Shown here: piece by piece, positions 38,207-46,276 of the stretch
Layout: each line of letters starts with the position of its first letter
Position numbering within the stretch: the stretch's first letter is position 1
Origin: a virus
IMG/VR virus record: IMGVR_UViG_3300027861_004304
Coordinates: 1 to 64,000 of that record
Strand: one strand, 5' to 3'
DNA: 64,000 nt
Notes under the pieces: generated by a model
What the model saw: only the letters and a program-made list of their open reading frames with translations
What the model was told of the DNA's origin: nothing
Database searches by the model: none
Program-made: the position numbers and the translations under genes

Positions 38207-39163
38207 TTATGTTGTCCTATTGGCGCGACTGCAAATATATCTGCCGCCGTGTGGCGTTAAATAATTCGTTTTAAAACCGGATGCGTTTTTTTGTTGAGGC
38301 CACGCGAGCATGTTACAGTTAATATACTGTTTTATGGATGAATCAAGAAAGGCTGGTGTGATAGAGATGAGATCTGGAATCGCAAGGGCGGCTGCGACAA
38401 CCGGATGAGTGTGAAATGCGATGGCGCGGTTATAAGCGCTTTGGGCTTTGGCAAAATTATCAAGTCTGATAGATAAATCCATTATTTGGGTGACGATTTC
38501 ATCTAAGGCATCAGTAAGATTATCTCCCTTCACCAGCGGCTGAAGAAAGTGGACCTTCTTGCCGAAATCGGGTAAACCAAATGGCTTTCCGAGCGCCTGT
38601 TGCGAATCATCATTGCCTGCGATAAGATCAATTCCATATGGCCGAGTGATTGGCATACCTTGGGAGTTCTTCGTCCATGTTTGTGTAACCAATTTTATTC
38701 CTTCGTTGCCGATGATTCTAACTGCATCTGCTTTTATGGCTATTCCTGATTTTCCGATGGACTGTCCAACGTTGCCGGCAACTAAATCAAAATTATCATC
38801 TATATCGGTTTTTTGGCTGATATAAATTCTTGCGGCGTCCGATTTCATGTTGGGGCTAGCCCAGATATTTGATTTTGGACCGCCCTCGACGGAAGACATT
38901 CTTCCCACCACGAGATCAATCATGCCACACTGAGTGCCGCCGTTGGCGCCATAGCCGCTGCCTGGGACGCTGGCTCGGTCGCGACCTAAAACTATCCAAG
39001 AATTATTTTGATTTGAAAAAACAACTTCTCCGTCCGCTCTATTAAAAATAGGAACCGGTTCAACTGTGTTGGAGTTGTTTATACCCTGAGCATTGGGATT
39101 TTCTTCGATTATCTCTTTTTTGCGAGGGGGCAGACCTTCCAGGTCTATAATTTTTTTGCCCAT
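38207..39163 (-). CDS. Spike- or hub-associated virion protein
   Basis: A 318-aa protein rich in repeated beta strands of the form 'IxIKADAVRIIGNEGIKLVTQ' and 'GIDLIAGNDDSQ', as in the beta-helical parts of central spikes. A short helix (ALDEIVTQIMDLSIRLDNFA) then leads to an AIAFHTHPV segment. The HTH triplet and flanking Asp could bind metal, as in spike tips, although no PAAR motif is evident. No hydrolase domain is present; the peptidase is carried by the next upstream gene. GGAGAAAC precedes the ATG. Encoded between an M15 fusion and the hub/wedge genes, it may be the spike of the baseplate. Family identity is not certain. Confidence 0.6.
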   Translation of the reverse strand: MGKKIIDLEGLPPRKKEIIEENPNAQGINNSNTVEPVPIFNRADGEVVFSNQNNSWIVLGRDRASVPGSGYGANGGTQCGMIDLVVGRMSSVEGGPKSNIWASPNMKSDAARIYISQKTDIDDNFDLVAGNVGQSIGKSGIAIKADAVRIIGNEGIKLVTQTWTKNSQGMPITRPYGIDLIAGNDDSQQALGKPFGLPDFGKKVHFLQPLVKGDNLTDALDEIVTQIMDLSIRLDNFAKAQSAYNRAIAFHTHPVVAAALAIPDLISITPAFLDSSIKQYINCNMLAWPQQKNASGFKTNYLTPHGGRYICSRANRTT

Positions 39164-39210
39164 AAATTAGTTTCTCCGTTTATTCTGATTCTGATTCTCA
39201 TTATACACGT

Positions 39211-40329
39211 TTATTTCTGTCCTGGCTCATATAACGTCGTCCCCGTGGGGCCATACCCATGCAAATATTTTTTCTCGCTGGAATTTTCTATATAATCAAT
39301 ATGCACATGGCCGCCTTTATTGACGTCATACCATATAAGCTGTCCTCGCCAGTCGATTTCTTGCTCAACAATCCATTGGGAAAATTCATATGCATCAGCG
39401 AATTTGGCAGGCTTTCTCATATCAGTCGTGTAGCCGAATGTATGTTTGCTGTTCTTGACCCCTCCTGCTTTCTTGTTAACTTCTTCATTGCGAAAACCAG
39501 AGGTTATGTATATTTCTCCAAGACCCTGTTCGTTCAGTTTTGTCTGAATTGGGTCCAACACCTTTTCTACAAGCAATTGTAAGCTGTCAAATTGTTTATC
39601 ATTCGGTAAGTTGGCAAGATTTCCACTATTTCTTAGCATGTTCTCCAGGCTGAATTGTTCGGGAAAATTTGTATTTATCTCGCGACCAAACCAGCCGGCG
39701 CCAGGGCCAGGGCCTTTGTCTCCCACGTCCTCGGTTTGCCCGTCAAATAAGCCACTGAGGTTAAATGGATCAATTAATTTTGAGTGATCGATAATATTTA
39801 AGCCTTGTTGAACCACACCTACAAATTCTGCGTTTTCGAACTTTCCATCTTTAAACCTGACTAAAATAATATCGCCGGGATTGAGGCGAGCAGGAGTTGG
39901 ACCTTCAGCCGATATCGGTATCCACAAATGTGGGTGGGCAGAAATCAACAATTCTTCTTCCGCTGCAGGCTCCAAGCAAGAAAGCCGGTTAGATCCAGTG
40001 TTGGACCCATTCAGGAGGCGATTCGGGCCCGGAATAATAATATTTCGGAAAGATGGGGGCAGAGGAAGAAATTTGTGAAAGTCTGGTACTCTGAAATAGA
40101 TCTTGTATTTTGGTGGCGACCAGCCGGGGGCGAGCAGGGGATCAGTGAAGCTGCCCGTCCAGGATGGGCCGGTGGGGCTAGCCACTGTCTTCAAGCTGGC
40201 ATATAAGACTACAGCGTTAAAAGTTCCATCACCCAAGCCCGTACGAGATTGAACCTCCGAGAAAGCGCGCACTGTTTCTCTGAGTTGATAAAACGAATTA
40301 TTTCTATTTGTTCTGTTGAACGCTCCCAT
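39211..40329 (-). CDS. Tail-associated lysin: virion-type N-terminal domain fused to M15 D,D-peptidase
   Basis: A 372-aa two-part protein. The C-terminal about 110 residues are an M15-type zinc peptidase with SKHTFGYTTDMR (His296 and Asp303 as zinc ligands) and GGHVHID (His341, His343, catalytic/ligand pair), preceded by a conserved YITSGFR. It would cut peptide cross-links of peptidoglycan. The N-terminal about 260 residues have a hub-like beta composition (NPGDIILVRFKDGKFENAEFVG) and no signal peptide. Being the first gene of the tail block and fused to a virion-like domain, it is more likely a baseplate-carried enzyme used at entry than a soluble lysis endolysin, though either is possible. 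It starts 1 nt inside the preceding small gene's stop. Confidence 0.85.
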   Translation of the reverse strand: MGAFNRTNRNNSFYQLRETVRAFSEVQSRTGLGDGTFNAVVLYASLKTVASPTGPSWTGSFTDPLLAPGWSPPKYKIYFRVPDFHKFLPLPPSFRNIIIPGPNRLLNGSNTGSNRLSCLEPAAEEELLISAHPHLWIPISAEGPTPARLNPGDIILVRFKDGKFENAEFVGVVQQGLNIIDHSKLIDPFNLSGLFDGQTEDVGDKGPGPGAGWFGREINTNFPEQFSLENMLRNSGNLANLPNDKQFDSLQLLVEKVLDPIQTKLNEQGLGEIYITSGFRNEEVNKKAGGVKNSKHTFGYTTDMRKPAKFADAYEFSQWIVEQEIDWRGQLIWYDVNKGGHVHIDYIENSSEKKYLHGYGPTGTTLYEPGQK

Positions 40330-40622
40330 TAGTCAACGTCGCCTCCGTTTTGTAGCATATCAAAAATATCCGCTTTGTCGTCTTCCGAAAGGCCGGTATC
40401 CTTCTTTTCTTCCTTTTGGACCAAAGATGCGACCTTGACGAGTTGTTCGTTCGATCTCTGCAACGTCTCAACATATTTGGCGGCTGTCATGCCGACTTCT
40501 CTATGTCTTTCGTCGCTTTTGCTTAGATAAATCATCACGTCATCGAGCAAACGACGGGTTATTTCCCTGTCTTTTCGGACATTGTCAATTGCTTCGGCGA
40601 TGTATTTATCAATCTTTTTCAT
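40329..40622 (-). CDS. Small protein following the late sigma factor (gp33-position candidate)
   Basis: A 97-aa, highly charged helical protein. I chose the ATG at 40622 (MKKIDKYIAEAIDNV) because it overlaps the sigma-factor stop as ATGA, the coupling used throughout the window, instead of an upstream in-frame start 18 nt earlier. The sequence is Arg/Lys/Asp/Glu-rich, with helices interrupted near residue 70 and an acidic C terminus ending IFDMLQNGGDVD. T4 encodes the small late co-activator gp33 separately from gp55; size, charge and pairing with the gp55-like gene suggest the same job (bridging RNA polymerase and the clamp). No diagnostic motif confirms this. Confidence 0.55.
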   Translation of the reverse strand: MKKIDKYIAEAIDNVRKDREITRRLLDDVMIYLSKSDERHREVGMTAAKYVETLQRSNEQLVKVASLVQKEEKKDTGLSEDDKADIFDMLQNGGDVD

Positions 40623-41350
40623 AAGTCTCCACGGTCCCATTTTGTTTTGAAGATTTTATAACGGCCCCTCATTTTGTTTAAACAATTAACGACTTGTTTT
40701 GTGTTTAAACCCGTTATTTCTCTCATGTACAGATAAATAGCCTTCTTATTGAAAATTTCTATATCATCTGGCGACTTTAACAAGATTTTTATGGCCTCAA
40801 GAACTTTTTTCTCATTGTCTCGAAGCTTCATTCTGTCCCATGTGTCTATTTCAGTCCACAAATGATTCCAGAACTCTTCTTTTTCCCTTCGCTCATCGCA
40901 ATCCATCTCAACTGCGACGTATTTCATTTCCATCTCTTTTGAGAGGTCTTGAAATTCTATTTCCCTTTGCCGGCTTCTCTTATTTTTCTTAACTTTCTGG
41001 ATAAACCAGTTTTTTGTTATGACAGAAAAGTAAGAAAAGGCTTTTGAGCCTTTTTCTGGTTTGAACTTATCAAGAACGGTTGTGAGCCAAACTTTACAGT
41101 CTTCTCTCAGGGTGTCAATATTTGGGAGAGTCGTGAACTTATAGGTAAAGACAATTTTATCAACCATTTCGCTTAGCGGAGGCTGTATCAATGTCCTATA
41201 AAGATGTTCTCTTCGTTTTAGATCTGTCGAAGTATTATATTCAATGATTGCGTTCTCATTGACTTTTGTGAAATAGTTTCTTGAATTTTTACTTCTTCTA
41301 ATTCGGCGTCTTTTCTTTGGCGTAACTGGTGCGCTGGGCTTTGTCGTCAT
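40619..41350 (-). CDS. 55: Late-transcription sigma factor, gp55-like
   Basis: A 243-aa divergent sigma factor that would direct host RNA polymerase to phage late promoters (TATAAATA-type -10 boxes). After a basic N-terminal tail (KKRRRIRRSKNSRN) come NYFTKVNENAIIEYN and EHLYRTLIQPPLSEMVDKIVF. Then follows the sigma-region-2-like block with aromatic residues KGSKAFSYFSVITKNWFIQKVKK, the strongest signature of gp55-type factors. The C-terminal third has helices and ends GRYKIFKTKWDRGDL. There is no region 4, so -35 recognition is not expected, as in T4. GGAGTTAATTAATG gives a clear ribosome binding site. It overlaps the preceding membrane-protein gene by 53 nt. Confidence 0.88.
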   Translation of the reverse strand: MTTKPSAPVTPKKRRRIRRSKNSRNYFTKVNENAIIEYNTSTDLKRREHLYRTLIQPPLSEMVDKIVFTYKFTTLPNIDTLREDCKVWLTTVLDKFKPEKGSKAFSYFSVITKNWFIQKVKKNKRSRQREIEFQDLSKEMEMKYVAVEMDCDERREKEEFWNHLWTEIDTWDRMKLRDNEKKVLEAIKILLKSPDDIEIFNKKAIYLYMREITGLNTKQVVNCLNKMRGRYKIFKTKWDRGDL

Positions 41351-41654
41351 TAATTAACTCCTCTGTTGTATCATCGTCGGAATATAAATTGTATTGATCA
41401 AACACCGAGGTCAAATCCTCAGCATGCTTGAGCAAGTGTCTCAAAGTCTCATCGCCATAGAAAGTTTCTAGCTCATAGACCGATTTTAAATGATTTTTGA
41501 AATTGCTGATAACTGTGATGTTTTCTGTTAATTCTTCATCGTAGTACTTTACTTGCTTGAGTAAATTGATCATATACCAGATCGTTCCAACGTGAACCAT
41601 GAAGCTCGCGAGCAGCGATAAAAGTAAAATGATCGTAATTGTTGACCAACTCAT
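41298..41654 (-). CDS. Small membrane-anchored protein next to the late sigma factor
   Basis: A 118-aa protein with one N-terminal transmembrane segment (ITIILLLSLLASFMVHVGTIW) and a cytoplasmic-looking charged helical tail (KQVKYYDEELTENI, LRHLLKHAEDLTSVF) rich in Asp, Glu and Thr. AAGGAG is followed by ATG in an ATGA overlap with the FmdB-like gene's stop. Its last 53 nt overlap the gp55-like gene in another frame. I do not recognise a named family; similar short membrane proteins sit at this place in other T4-like phage genomes as far as I recall. No function can be assigned. Confidence 0.72.
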   Translation of the reverse strand: MSWSTITIILLLSLLASFMVHVGTIWYMINLLKQVKYYDEELTENITVISNFKNHLKSVYELETFYGDETLRHLLKHAEDLTSVFDQYNLYSDDDTTEELINDDKAQRTSYAKEKTPN

Positions 41655-41911
41655 GATTTATACTCCTTTTCTCTCAATTTTCTCTTCTCTTCGGAAATAG
41701 ATTCCTTATTCTTCTTTATATACTCTTCGACAACGGATCCAGTTTTTTTCTCGGAACTCTTGTTGAGCTTGTTTATATAAGTAGGAATAGACGGAACACG
41801 ACGAAAGGCCTGGGAATCACAAATATTGCAATTCTCCAGGCTTTCCGACATGCCGTGTTTTATTTCGAAGTATTCATCGCAATCTTCGCAATGATAGTTA
41901 TACCTCGGCAT
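41651..41911 (-). CDS. FmdB-like zinc-ribbon protein
   Basis: An 86-aa protein from the ATG at 41911. I prefer this start because FmdB/zinc-ribbon family members begin with MPxYxYxC, and the in-frame codon 10 residues upstream (41941) is TTG. The zinc ribbon is Cys8 and Cys11 (HCEDCDEYF) with Cys28 and Cys31 (NCNIC). A basic/acidic helical tail follows (EEYIKKNKESISEEKRKLREKEYKS). In phages this small family is a conserved passenger near transcription genes; a nucleic-acid-binding or regulatory role is inferred from the family. It overlaps the upstream 64-aa gene by 14 nt and shares ATGA with the next gene. Confidence 0.8.
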   Translation of the reverse strand: MPRYNYHCEDCDEYFEIKHGMSESLENCNICDSQAFRRVPSIPTYINKLNKSSEKKTGSVVEEYIKKNKESISEEKRKLREKEYKS

Positions 41912-42092
41912 CTGTTTGTTCTTCGTCCTCTTGTTCGCCAAACTGGACGATTGGTGGGTTTTCCACCATTAATCCCTCTTCTGACTCTTTGAAAACGAAT
42001 TCTTTGAAAACAGGAACAATATCTGATTGTTCCATCAATGATTTTTGAAGCGCCATCATTACTGCGCCAATTGCTTGATTTGATAAATGCAT
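41898..42092 (-). CDS. Conserved small T4-like protein, function unknown
   Basis: A 64-aa protein starting MHLSNQAIGAVMMALQKSLMEQSDIV, an amphipathic helix, followed by an acidic tail (EQEDEEQTDAEV). I recall very similar starts in other marine T4-like phages but know no function. AAGGAGAT precedes the ATG, and a perfect consensus promoter (42113-42141) lies upstream, so it heads the operon that continues into the FmdB-like, membrane and sigma-factor genes. Confidence 0.75.
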   Translation of the reverse strand: MHLSNQAIGAVMMALQKSLMEQSDIVPVFKEFVFKESEEGLMVENPPIVQFGEQEDEEQTDAEV

Positions 42093-42112
42093 ATCTATCT
42101 CCTTATATATAT

Positions 42113-42141
42113 ATTATAACCCTTTATTCACTATTTGTCAA
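42113..42141 (-). promoter_or_regulatory. Consensus sigma-70 promoter before the sigma-factor operon
   Basis: TTGACA (42136-42141) and TATAAT (42113-42118) with a 17-nt spacer, both boxes matching the consensus exactly, in a 62-nt gap. Transcription should start near 42106, giving a short leader with AAGGAGAT before the ATG at 42092. Transcription from here would read the small genes, the gp55-like gene and possibly the tail block. Confidence 0.9.
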
Positions 42142-42154
42142 GGATTAAAGTAAA

Positions 42155-42805
42155 TTATCTTAAAATTTTTCTTAATAATTGAAATTTTTCTGCGTATGCC
42201 AAGCCTACTTCTGCTCCCCACACCTGCATTAAATTGATGATATTTTCTATGCTTCGGGTATGTGGAAAGTTTCTAAGTTCTTCTTCATAACACTCCTTTA
42301 GGACCTGGATTTTCTTATCCATTGTTTTATTAACGTCAAAATAAACATTTCCGTTAAAATTGGCCAAAGGATTATAATCTGTAGAGGACGGGACATAATA
42401 ACTGTAAATCTCTTGATGGCGGCCGTATTGAGGGCGAAAAACTGTCAAAGTTGCGCGGGACACAATTGAGTGATCAATGTTGAGACAGCCTGGATGGTGG
42501 GTAAAAATTATATTGGGAGTGAAATTTACATTACTTTCTATGAATTTACAAACTTCCAACATAGAAACCGTATCCATCTTATTATCGGGAAAAGCACCAC
42601 AAGAATAGTGGGCTATTCCCAATATATCACAAACCCGATCAAGCTGCTTGCTTCTCCCAGAAGAAGAGTTGTTGCGGGCACCAACACCATCTGTAAAAGT
42701 TATCAGATTAATCTTGTGTCCCTCTTGCGAGAGTTTTGCTAATGTTGCTCCGCAGCCGAGAGTTTCATCATCTGGGTGCGCAGCCAATACCAAAATATCA
42801 CTCAT
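42155..42805 (-). CDS. PIG-L/LmbE-type N-acetyl-sugar deacetylase
   Basis: A 216-aa zinc-dependent deacetylase of the PIG-L family, which removes acetyl from N-acetylglucosamine-containing substrates. It has the family opening AAHPDDE (8-14; His10, Asp12/Asp13 for metal and catalysis) and a second His pair in FTHHPGCLNIDHS. No signal peptide, so it acts in the host cytoplasm on a soluble or lipid-linked sugar. It is the last gene of the glycan operon, sharing ATGA with the methyltransferase before it. Its substrate is unknown; a sugar nucleotide or nonulosonate precursor made by the neighbours is a reasonable guess. Confidence 0.87.
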   Translation of the reverse strand: MSDILVLAAHPDDETLGCGATLAKLSQEGHKINLITFTDGVGARNNSSSGRSKQLDRVCDILGIAHYSCGAFPDNKMDTVSMLEVCKFIESNVNFTPNIIFTHHPGCLNIDHSIVSRATLTVFRPQYGRHQEIYSYYVPSSTDYNPLANFNGNVYFDVNKTMDKKIQVLKECYEEELRNFPHTRSIENIINLMQVWGAEVGLAYAEKFQLLRKILR

Positions 42806-43443
42806 GTTGATCTTTTTTTCAATAAATATACATGTTGCTTGCGATTATTTCTCCCACTGGGAAGTGGATATTTTTCTTCCTTTAAAAGTTCCAAATTATC
42901 ATGACTATTTAAATAAATAAGAGGAAAATTATCCGCCCAACACGCGTTCATCGTGCCCCTCCACTGGATCGCCACATTATCATCATGGTATAATTCACAT
43001 CCCCAAATATAGCCGCCCTCCTTGACACACCGACAGATTTCCTCAACAGCGGCCGCGATATCGTCGGGGCTAATGTGTATGAGCACTCCCGCTGTATAAA
43101 CAACGTCAAAGAAGCTGTCTCTAAATGGCAGTTCCAAGGCGGACGATACTTGTGCATTTACATTTGGAACTCTTTCTTTTAATTTTTCAATAGCTTGCGA
43201 TTGTATATCTATTCCATATAAATTTTTAAAACCATTTTGGTGGAGTACATGTAAATTTCTTCCGACATTGCACCCCACTTCTAAAATTTTGGCCTCTTTG
43301 TCTATAGATTCAAAATCTTTTAAAATATAAGAATTAGCATGAGAAATGTTAAATTTTTGTGTTCTCGGATTCCAATCATCATTACTTTTAGTATAACGCT
43401 CACCAACTTGCTCCCAAAATTTTATTTGTTCTGTTTTTTTCAC
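42802..43443 (-). CDS. Class I SAM-dependent methyltransferase (first of two)
   Basis: A 213-aa methyltransferase with motif I ILEVGCNVGRNLHVLH, an acidic residue binding the SAM ribose (YGIDIQSQAIEKL), and motif IV-like YTAGVLIHISP. The start codon is GTG at 43443 (TAGGAG upstream), translated as MKKTEQIKFWEQ. Given its place in the glycan operon, a sugar or capsule-like glycan is a likely acceptor, but no substrate motif can be read. Related phage-encoded methyltransferases also modify lipids or small metabolites. It shares ATGA with the deacetylase gene. Confidence 0.85.
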   Translation of the reverse strand: MKKTEQIKFWEQVGERYTKSNDDWNPRTQKFNISHANSYILKDFESIDKEAKILEVGCNVGRNLHVLHQNGFKNLYGIDIQSQAIEKLKERVPNVNAQVSSALELPFRDSFFDVVYTAGVLIHISPDDIAAAVEEICRCVKEGGYIWGCELYHDDNVAIQWRGTMNACWADNFPLIYLNSHDNLELLKEEKYPLPSGRNNRKQHVYLLKKRST

Positions 43444-43453
43444 TATTTATCTC

Positions 43454-44134
43454 CTATTTTTTTAATAAAATGTTTAAACTTAAATTGGGATTATCCACGG
43501 TTATACATTTATCCCAACGGGCATCGCGCTGGCCTGAATTGATCGCGAATCTAATTTCTTCGCAACTTTTGAAGCCGGCCTGCTGCGCAGCTAGCCTAAG
43601 TTCTTCAAAAGAATAAAAACTAATAAGGTGGTTGTATTTCCCGTGAGGATTTCCTTTTTTCATTTTTTCACTATGACAATGAAAGATGGCGGCTTGACCG
43701 TTCCCATCCAATATGCGAAATAAATTTTTCATCGCAACATAAATTTTTGATTTATCTAGATATTGCATGCATGCTCCGGAGAAGGCCTTCGAAAAGGCGC
43801 CAGAGGGCAATTCAGATAAATCCGGGAAGCTGTCATTGAGGCATGTTACGTTTTTAACATTTACGTTTTTAACATTTCTTTGTGCTATTTTTACTTGACT
43901 TGGTGAATAATCAACCATGACCACTCCGTTAACGAGCTTGGAAACTTCTAGGGCGAGGCCGGCGCTAGCTCCCCCAATATCTGCTACATTATCTTTTTTA
44001 TTAAATTCCAAAAATTTATTTAAAATTATGGCCATTTCGTTATATGACATCAACCCACTTCTAGCGGCGCTTTTATAAACATCAGATGTCGCTTTGTTGT
44101 TGTATAGGGTTCTCCAATATTCCTCTTGATTCAT
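43454..44134 (-). CDS. Class I SAM-dependent methyltransferase (second)
   Basis: A 226-aa methyltransferase: motif I is NVADIGGASAGLALEVSKL, with MVDYSPSQVKIAQ (SAM ribose-binding Asp) and AFSGACMQYLDKS as the catalytic-strand equivalent. It begins MNQEEYWRTLYN. It follows the WbqC-like gene by one base (TAATG). It is not a close copy of the next methyltransferase, so the two are probably independent acquisitions or very old duplicates acting on different positions of the glycan. Substrate unknown. Confidence 0.82.
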   Translation of the reverse strand: MNQEEYWRTLYNNKATSDVYKSAARSGLMSYNEMAIILNKFLEFNKKDNVADIGGASAGLALEVSKLVNGVVMVDYSPSQVKIAQRNVKNVNVKNVTCLNDSFPDLSELPSGAFSKAFSGACMQYLDKSKIYVAMKNLFRILDGNGQAAIFHCHSEKMKKGNPHGKYNHLISFYSFEELRLAAQQAGFKSCEEIRFAINSGQRDARWDKCITVDNPNLSLNILLKK

Positions 44135-44817
44135 TATTCACCTCTTATAAGTTGTTGTGATTTTTCTGGGCCCTCATTAAACAGAAGATCCACTATAGAC
44201 AAATAGGGAATGAATTCACCCCATTGCTGATTGTAAGTTGGATGTTCATAATCTTGAAAATATATTTCTATATTTTCATTTTCAAATTTCTCATTATCAA
44301 CGTAATCTTTTCCCTGAGATCCAAAAAGGAAACTATTAGCTTTTCTTTTTTTACAAATATCAATTACTAAATCCTGTTTTTTGGATTCTACTTCCAAGGC
44401 GCTTAATTTGATAAAGCAGGTCTCAATATCTAATTCCTTGATAAAAAATCTAGTTGAATAGTCTGTTAAGTCGATTAATTTTTCCCAATTTTTCGCATAC
44501 ATATCCTCAAAAAAATCACTATATTGCGAAAAAAATGGCGCCCTTTTATAATTATTTAACAAAGTGAGCCAGTGCTTTTTTCTCCACTTACTTGTATTGT
44601 TTATCTTCATATCCAATATTGTTTTTTCGTGATAACCCTTTGTTAAAACGGGGACCGTTAACCAAGCGGGGCCGGACGACGTCTTAATTCTATTTCGATT
44701 AATAAAGCTATTTTTTTCAAACTGAACTTTGTCTAAAATGATGTATTCGCTACTTAATATCATTTTTTGAAAATAGCCAAGCCATGGCAAATAGGCCGGC
44801 TGGTGTGCTGTTAACAT
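44134..44817 (-). CDS. WbqC-like protein
   Basis: A 227-aa protein of the WbqC family, found in O-antigen and other glycan gene clusters, whose biochemical role is not settled. The start LTAHQPAYLPWLGYFQKM is the family hallmark, followed by LDKVQFEKNSFINRNRI and WLTVPVLTK. It sits between the acetyltransferase (7-nt overlap) and a methyltransferase (1-nt overlap). Presence of this family next to nonulosonate genes supports the reading of the region as a surface-glycan operon. No catalytic residue can be named with confidence. Confidence 0.85.
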   Translation of the reverse strand: MLTAHQPAYLPWLGYFQKMILSSEYIILDKVQFEKNSFINRNRIKTSSGPAWLTVPVLTKGYHEKTILDMKINNTSKWRKKHWLTLLNNYKRAPFFSQYSDFFEDMYAKNWEKLIDLTDYSTRFFIKELDIETCFIKLSALEVESKKQDLVIDICKKRKANSFLFGSQGKDYVDNEKFENENIEIYFQDYEHPTYNQQWGEFIPYLSIVDLLFNEGPEKSQQLIRGE

Positions 44818-45260
44818 GATGGCGTGCCTCTCGTCTTATAATATCCCTCTTTAACCCTATAGGGGTTTCCCACAATTAAAGAATAGGGGGGAATATGTCC
44901 CCCATTAATTAAAATAGTGCCGGCCGCGACGACTGAATGGTGTCCTATATGAGTTTTTCCGCCAATAAAACTATGAGAACCCACGAACACGTTGTCTTCT
45001 AAAATTATTTCTCCACGCTCAATTTCATCATGTATACCTATGCACAACTTATGAGAATCTGCTACGTTAATTGAGACAAAGGAGGCTATATCGCAATTAT
45101 CTGACAGAACCACCTTCCCCTTTGTTGCATTAACTTCCGAATAAAATCCTACAAAAACATTTTTCCCTATTTCTGGAGATCCCTTAATATATACAAGCGG
45201 ATGAAACTGATTGGGATATAGCCCCAGAAGTTTAACCAAGAGATTTTTAATTAATCTCAT
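44811..45260 (-). CDS. Hexapeptide-repeat acyltransferase
   Basis: A 149-aa left-handed beta-helix protein. Repeats of the I/V-G-x-x-x-x type are seen (IGKNVFVGFY, LSDNCDIASFVSINV, ILEDNVFVGSHSFIGGKTHIGHHSVVAAGT), ending with the IPPYSLIVGNPYRVK signature of sugar O-/N-acetyltransferases. It would transfer acetyl from acetyl-CoA to a sugar. Position right after the NeuB-type synthase (4-nt overlap) fits a NeuD- or PseH-like acetylation of the nonulosonate or its precursor. It starts MRLIKNLLVKLLG, a slightly hydrophobic but not signal-like start. Confidence 0.85.
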   Translation of the reverse strand: MRLIKNLLVKLLGLYPNQFHPLVYIKGSPEIGKNVFVGFYSEVNATKGKVVLSDNCDIASFVSINVADSHKLCIGIHDEIERGEIILEDNVFVGSHSFIGGKTHIGHHSVVAAGTILINGGHIPPYSLIVGNPYRVKEGYYKTRGTPSC

Positions 45261-46276
45261 TGTGAAATATCCTCATAAAGTATAATGTCGTCCTGTATTT
45301 TATCAACCTTTAAGATGCGACCAATAAGATCATCGATCTTTTTAGGAGAAAGGCCTGTGCCCGGTCGCTTAAATGATAAATCACTCCTAGACAAAATATG
45401 ACCCCTCGACAGTGGCTTGTTAGTGACAATACTTCTGCGAGCGATATCCCTCATCGATCGTTCTCTAATGGTAGGCACCAAGTCTGGAGATCCAAGAATG
45501 GCCTCTGTGCGGCGGATATCTAGTACTAACTTTTTCATTTGGGATGGTGTGGCCGAGAAATGGTGGTCGGGGCCCGGAAGACTCGAATCGAGGGTGAAAT
45601 GTTTTTCGACGACCTCGGCGCCTTGAGCGACTGCGATTACAGATGCGAGTTCATCGCGCGTGTGATCTGAAAATCCGATTTTTACATTGAATTTTTTTTT
45701 AATTTCTAACATTTTTCTCATATTAACTTCACAATCCTCCGCAGGATATGAAGAAATACAATGTAAGACTGTCAAGTCCAATTGCCCCTCGCTCCTTATC
45801 GCAAATACAGCGTCTGCGATTTCCTCCTCGAAGGACATGCCTGTTGAGATTATCATTGGTATTTTTTTATTTGCATAGTATTTCAGCAAATCTAAATTGG
45901 TTAAATCATCGGAGCCAACCTTTATCATTGGAGGATCAAAGATTCTCAGAATAAAATCCAAATCTGACTTATTTTGCGGAGTTGTGAAACAAACTATTTC
46001 ATTTATGTTACAAAAATTGACTATTTCTAGCCATTCCTCATCGGAAAATTCATATCTTTTGAACATCTCCATTTGAGATTCTGTGATTTCTTTTCCTTGA
46101 GACTCATAGGTGTAAGTTAAGTCTGAATCTACTATGAACTCCTCTGCTTTAAACGTCTGAAATTTGACTGCGTCAGCCCCGGCGTCCTTTGCTGCCTTAA
46201 TTGTCTCTTTGGCCAAAGAGACAATTCCATTATGATTTATTCCTATTTCAGCTATGATAAAGCACCGGTTAACCAT
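45257..46276 (-). CDS. neuB: Nonulosonic acid synthase (NeuB/PseI/LegI family)
   Basis: A 339-aa enzyme that condenses phosphoenolpyruvate with an N-acetylmannosamine-type sugar to a nine-carbon nonulosonic acid. Residues 1 to about 275 are the TIM barrel: EIGINHNG, DAVKFQTFKAEEF, IKVGSDDLTNLDLL, MIISTGMS, LHCISSYPA, GFSDHT, EKHFTLDSSLPGPDHHFSATP. The C-terminal about 55 residues are the SAF (antifreeze-like) domain that closes the substrate site in these enzymes. Length equals the cellular family. Substrate (N-acetylneuraminate, pseudaminate or legionaminate) needs a phylogeny. The context includes a PseB-like dehydratase and a PseC-like aminotransferase, so pseudaminate-type sugars are favoured. 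Confidence 0.94.
   Translation of the reverse strand: MVNRCFIIAEIGINHNGIVSLAKETIKAAKDAGADAVKFQTFKAEEFIVDSDLTYTYESQGKEITESQMEMFKRYEFSDEEWLEIVNFCNINEIVCFTTPQNKSDLDFILRIFDPPMIKVGSDDLTNLDLLKYYANKKIPMIISTGMSFEEEIADAVFAIRSEGQLDLTVLHCISSYPAEDCEVNMRKMLEIKKKFNVKIGFSDHTRDELASVIAVAQGAEVVEKHFTLDSSLPGPDHHFSATPSQMKKLVLDIRRTEAILGSPDLVPTIRERSMRDIARRSIVTNKPLSRGHILSRSDLSFKRPGTGLSPKKIDDLIGRILKVDKIQDDIILYEDISQ

Noticed and set aside
39200-39228. TATAAT near 39200-39205 as a promoter of the M15 fusion's downstream gene
   Set aside because: No -35-like box at the right distance (GAGCCA) and no extended -10 TG; left out.
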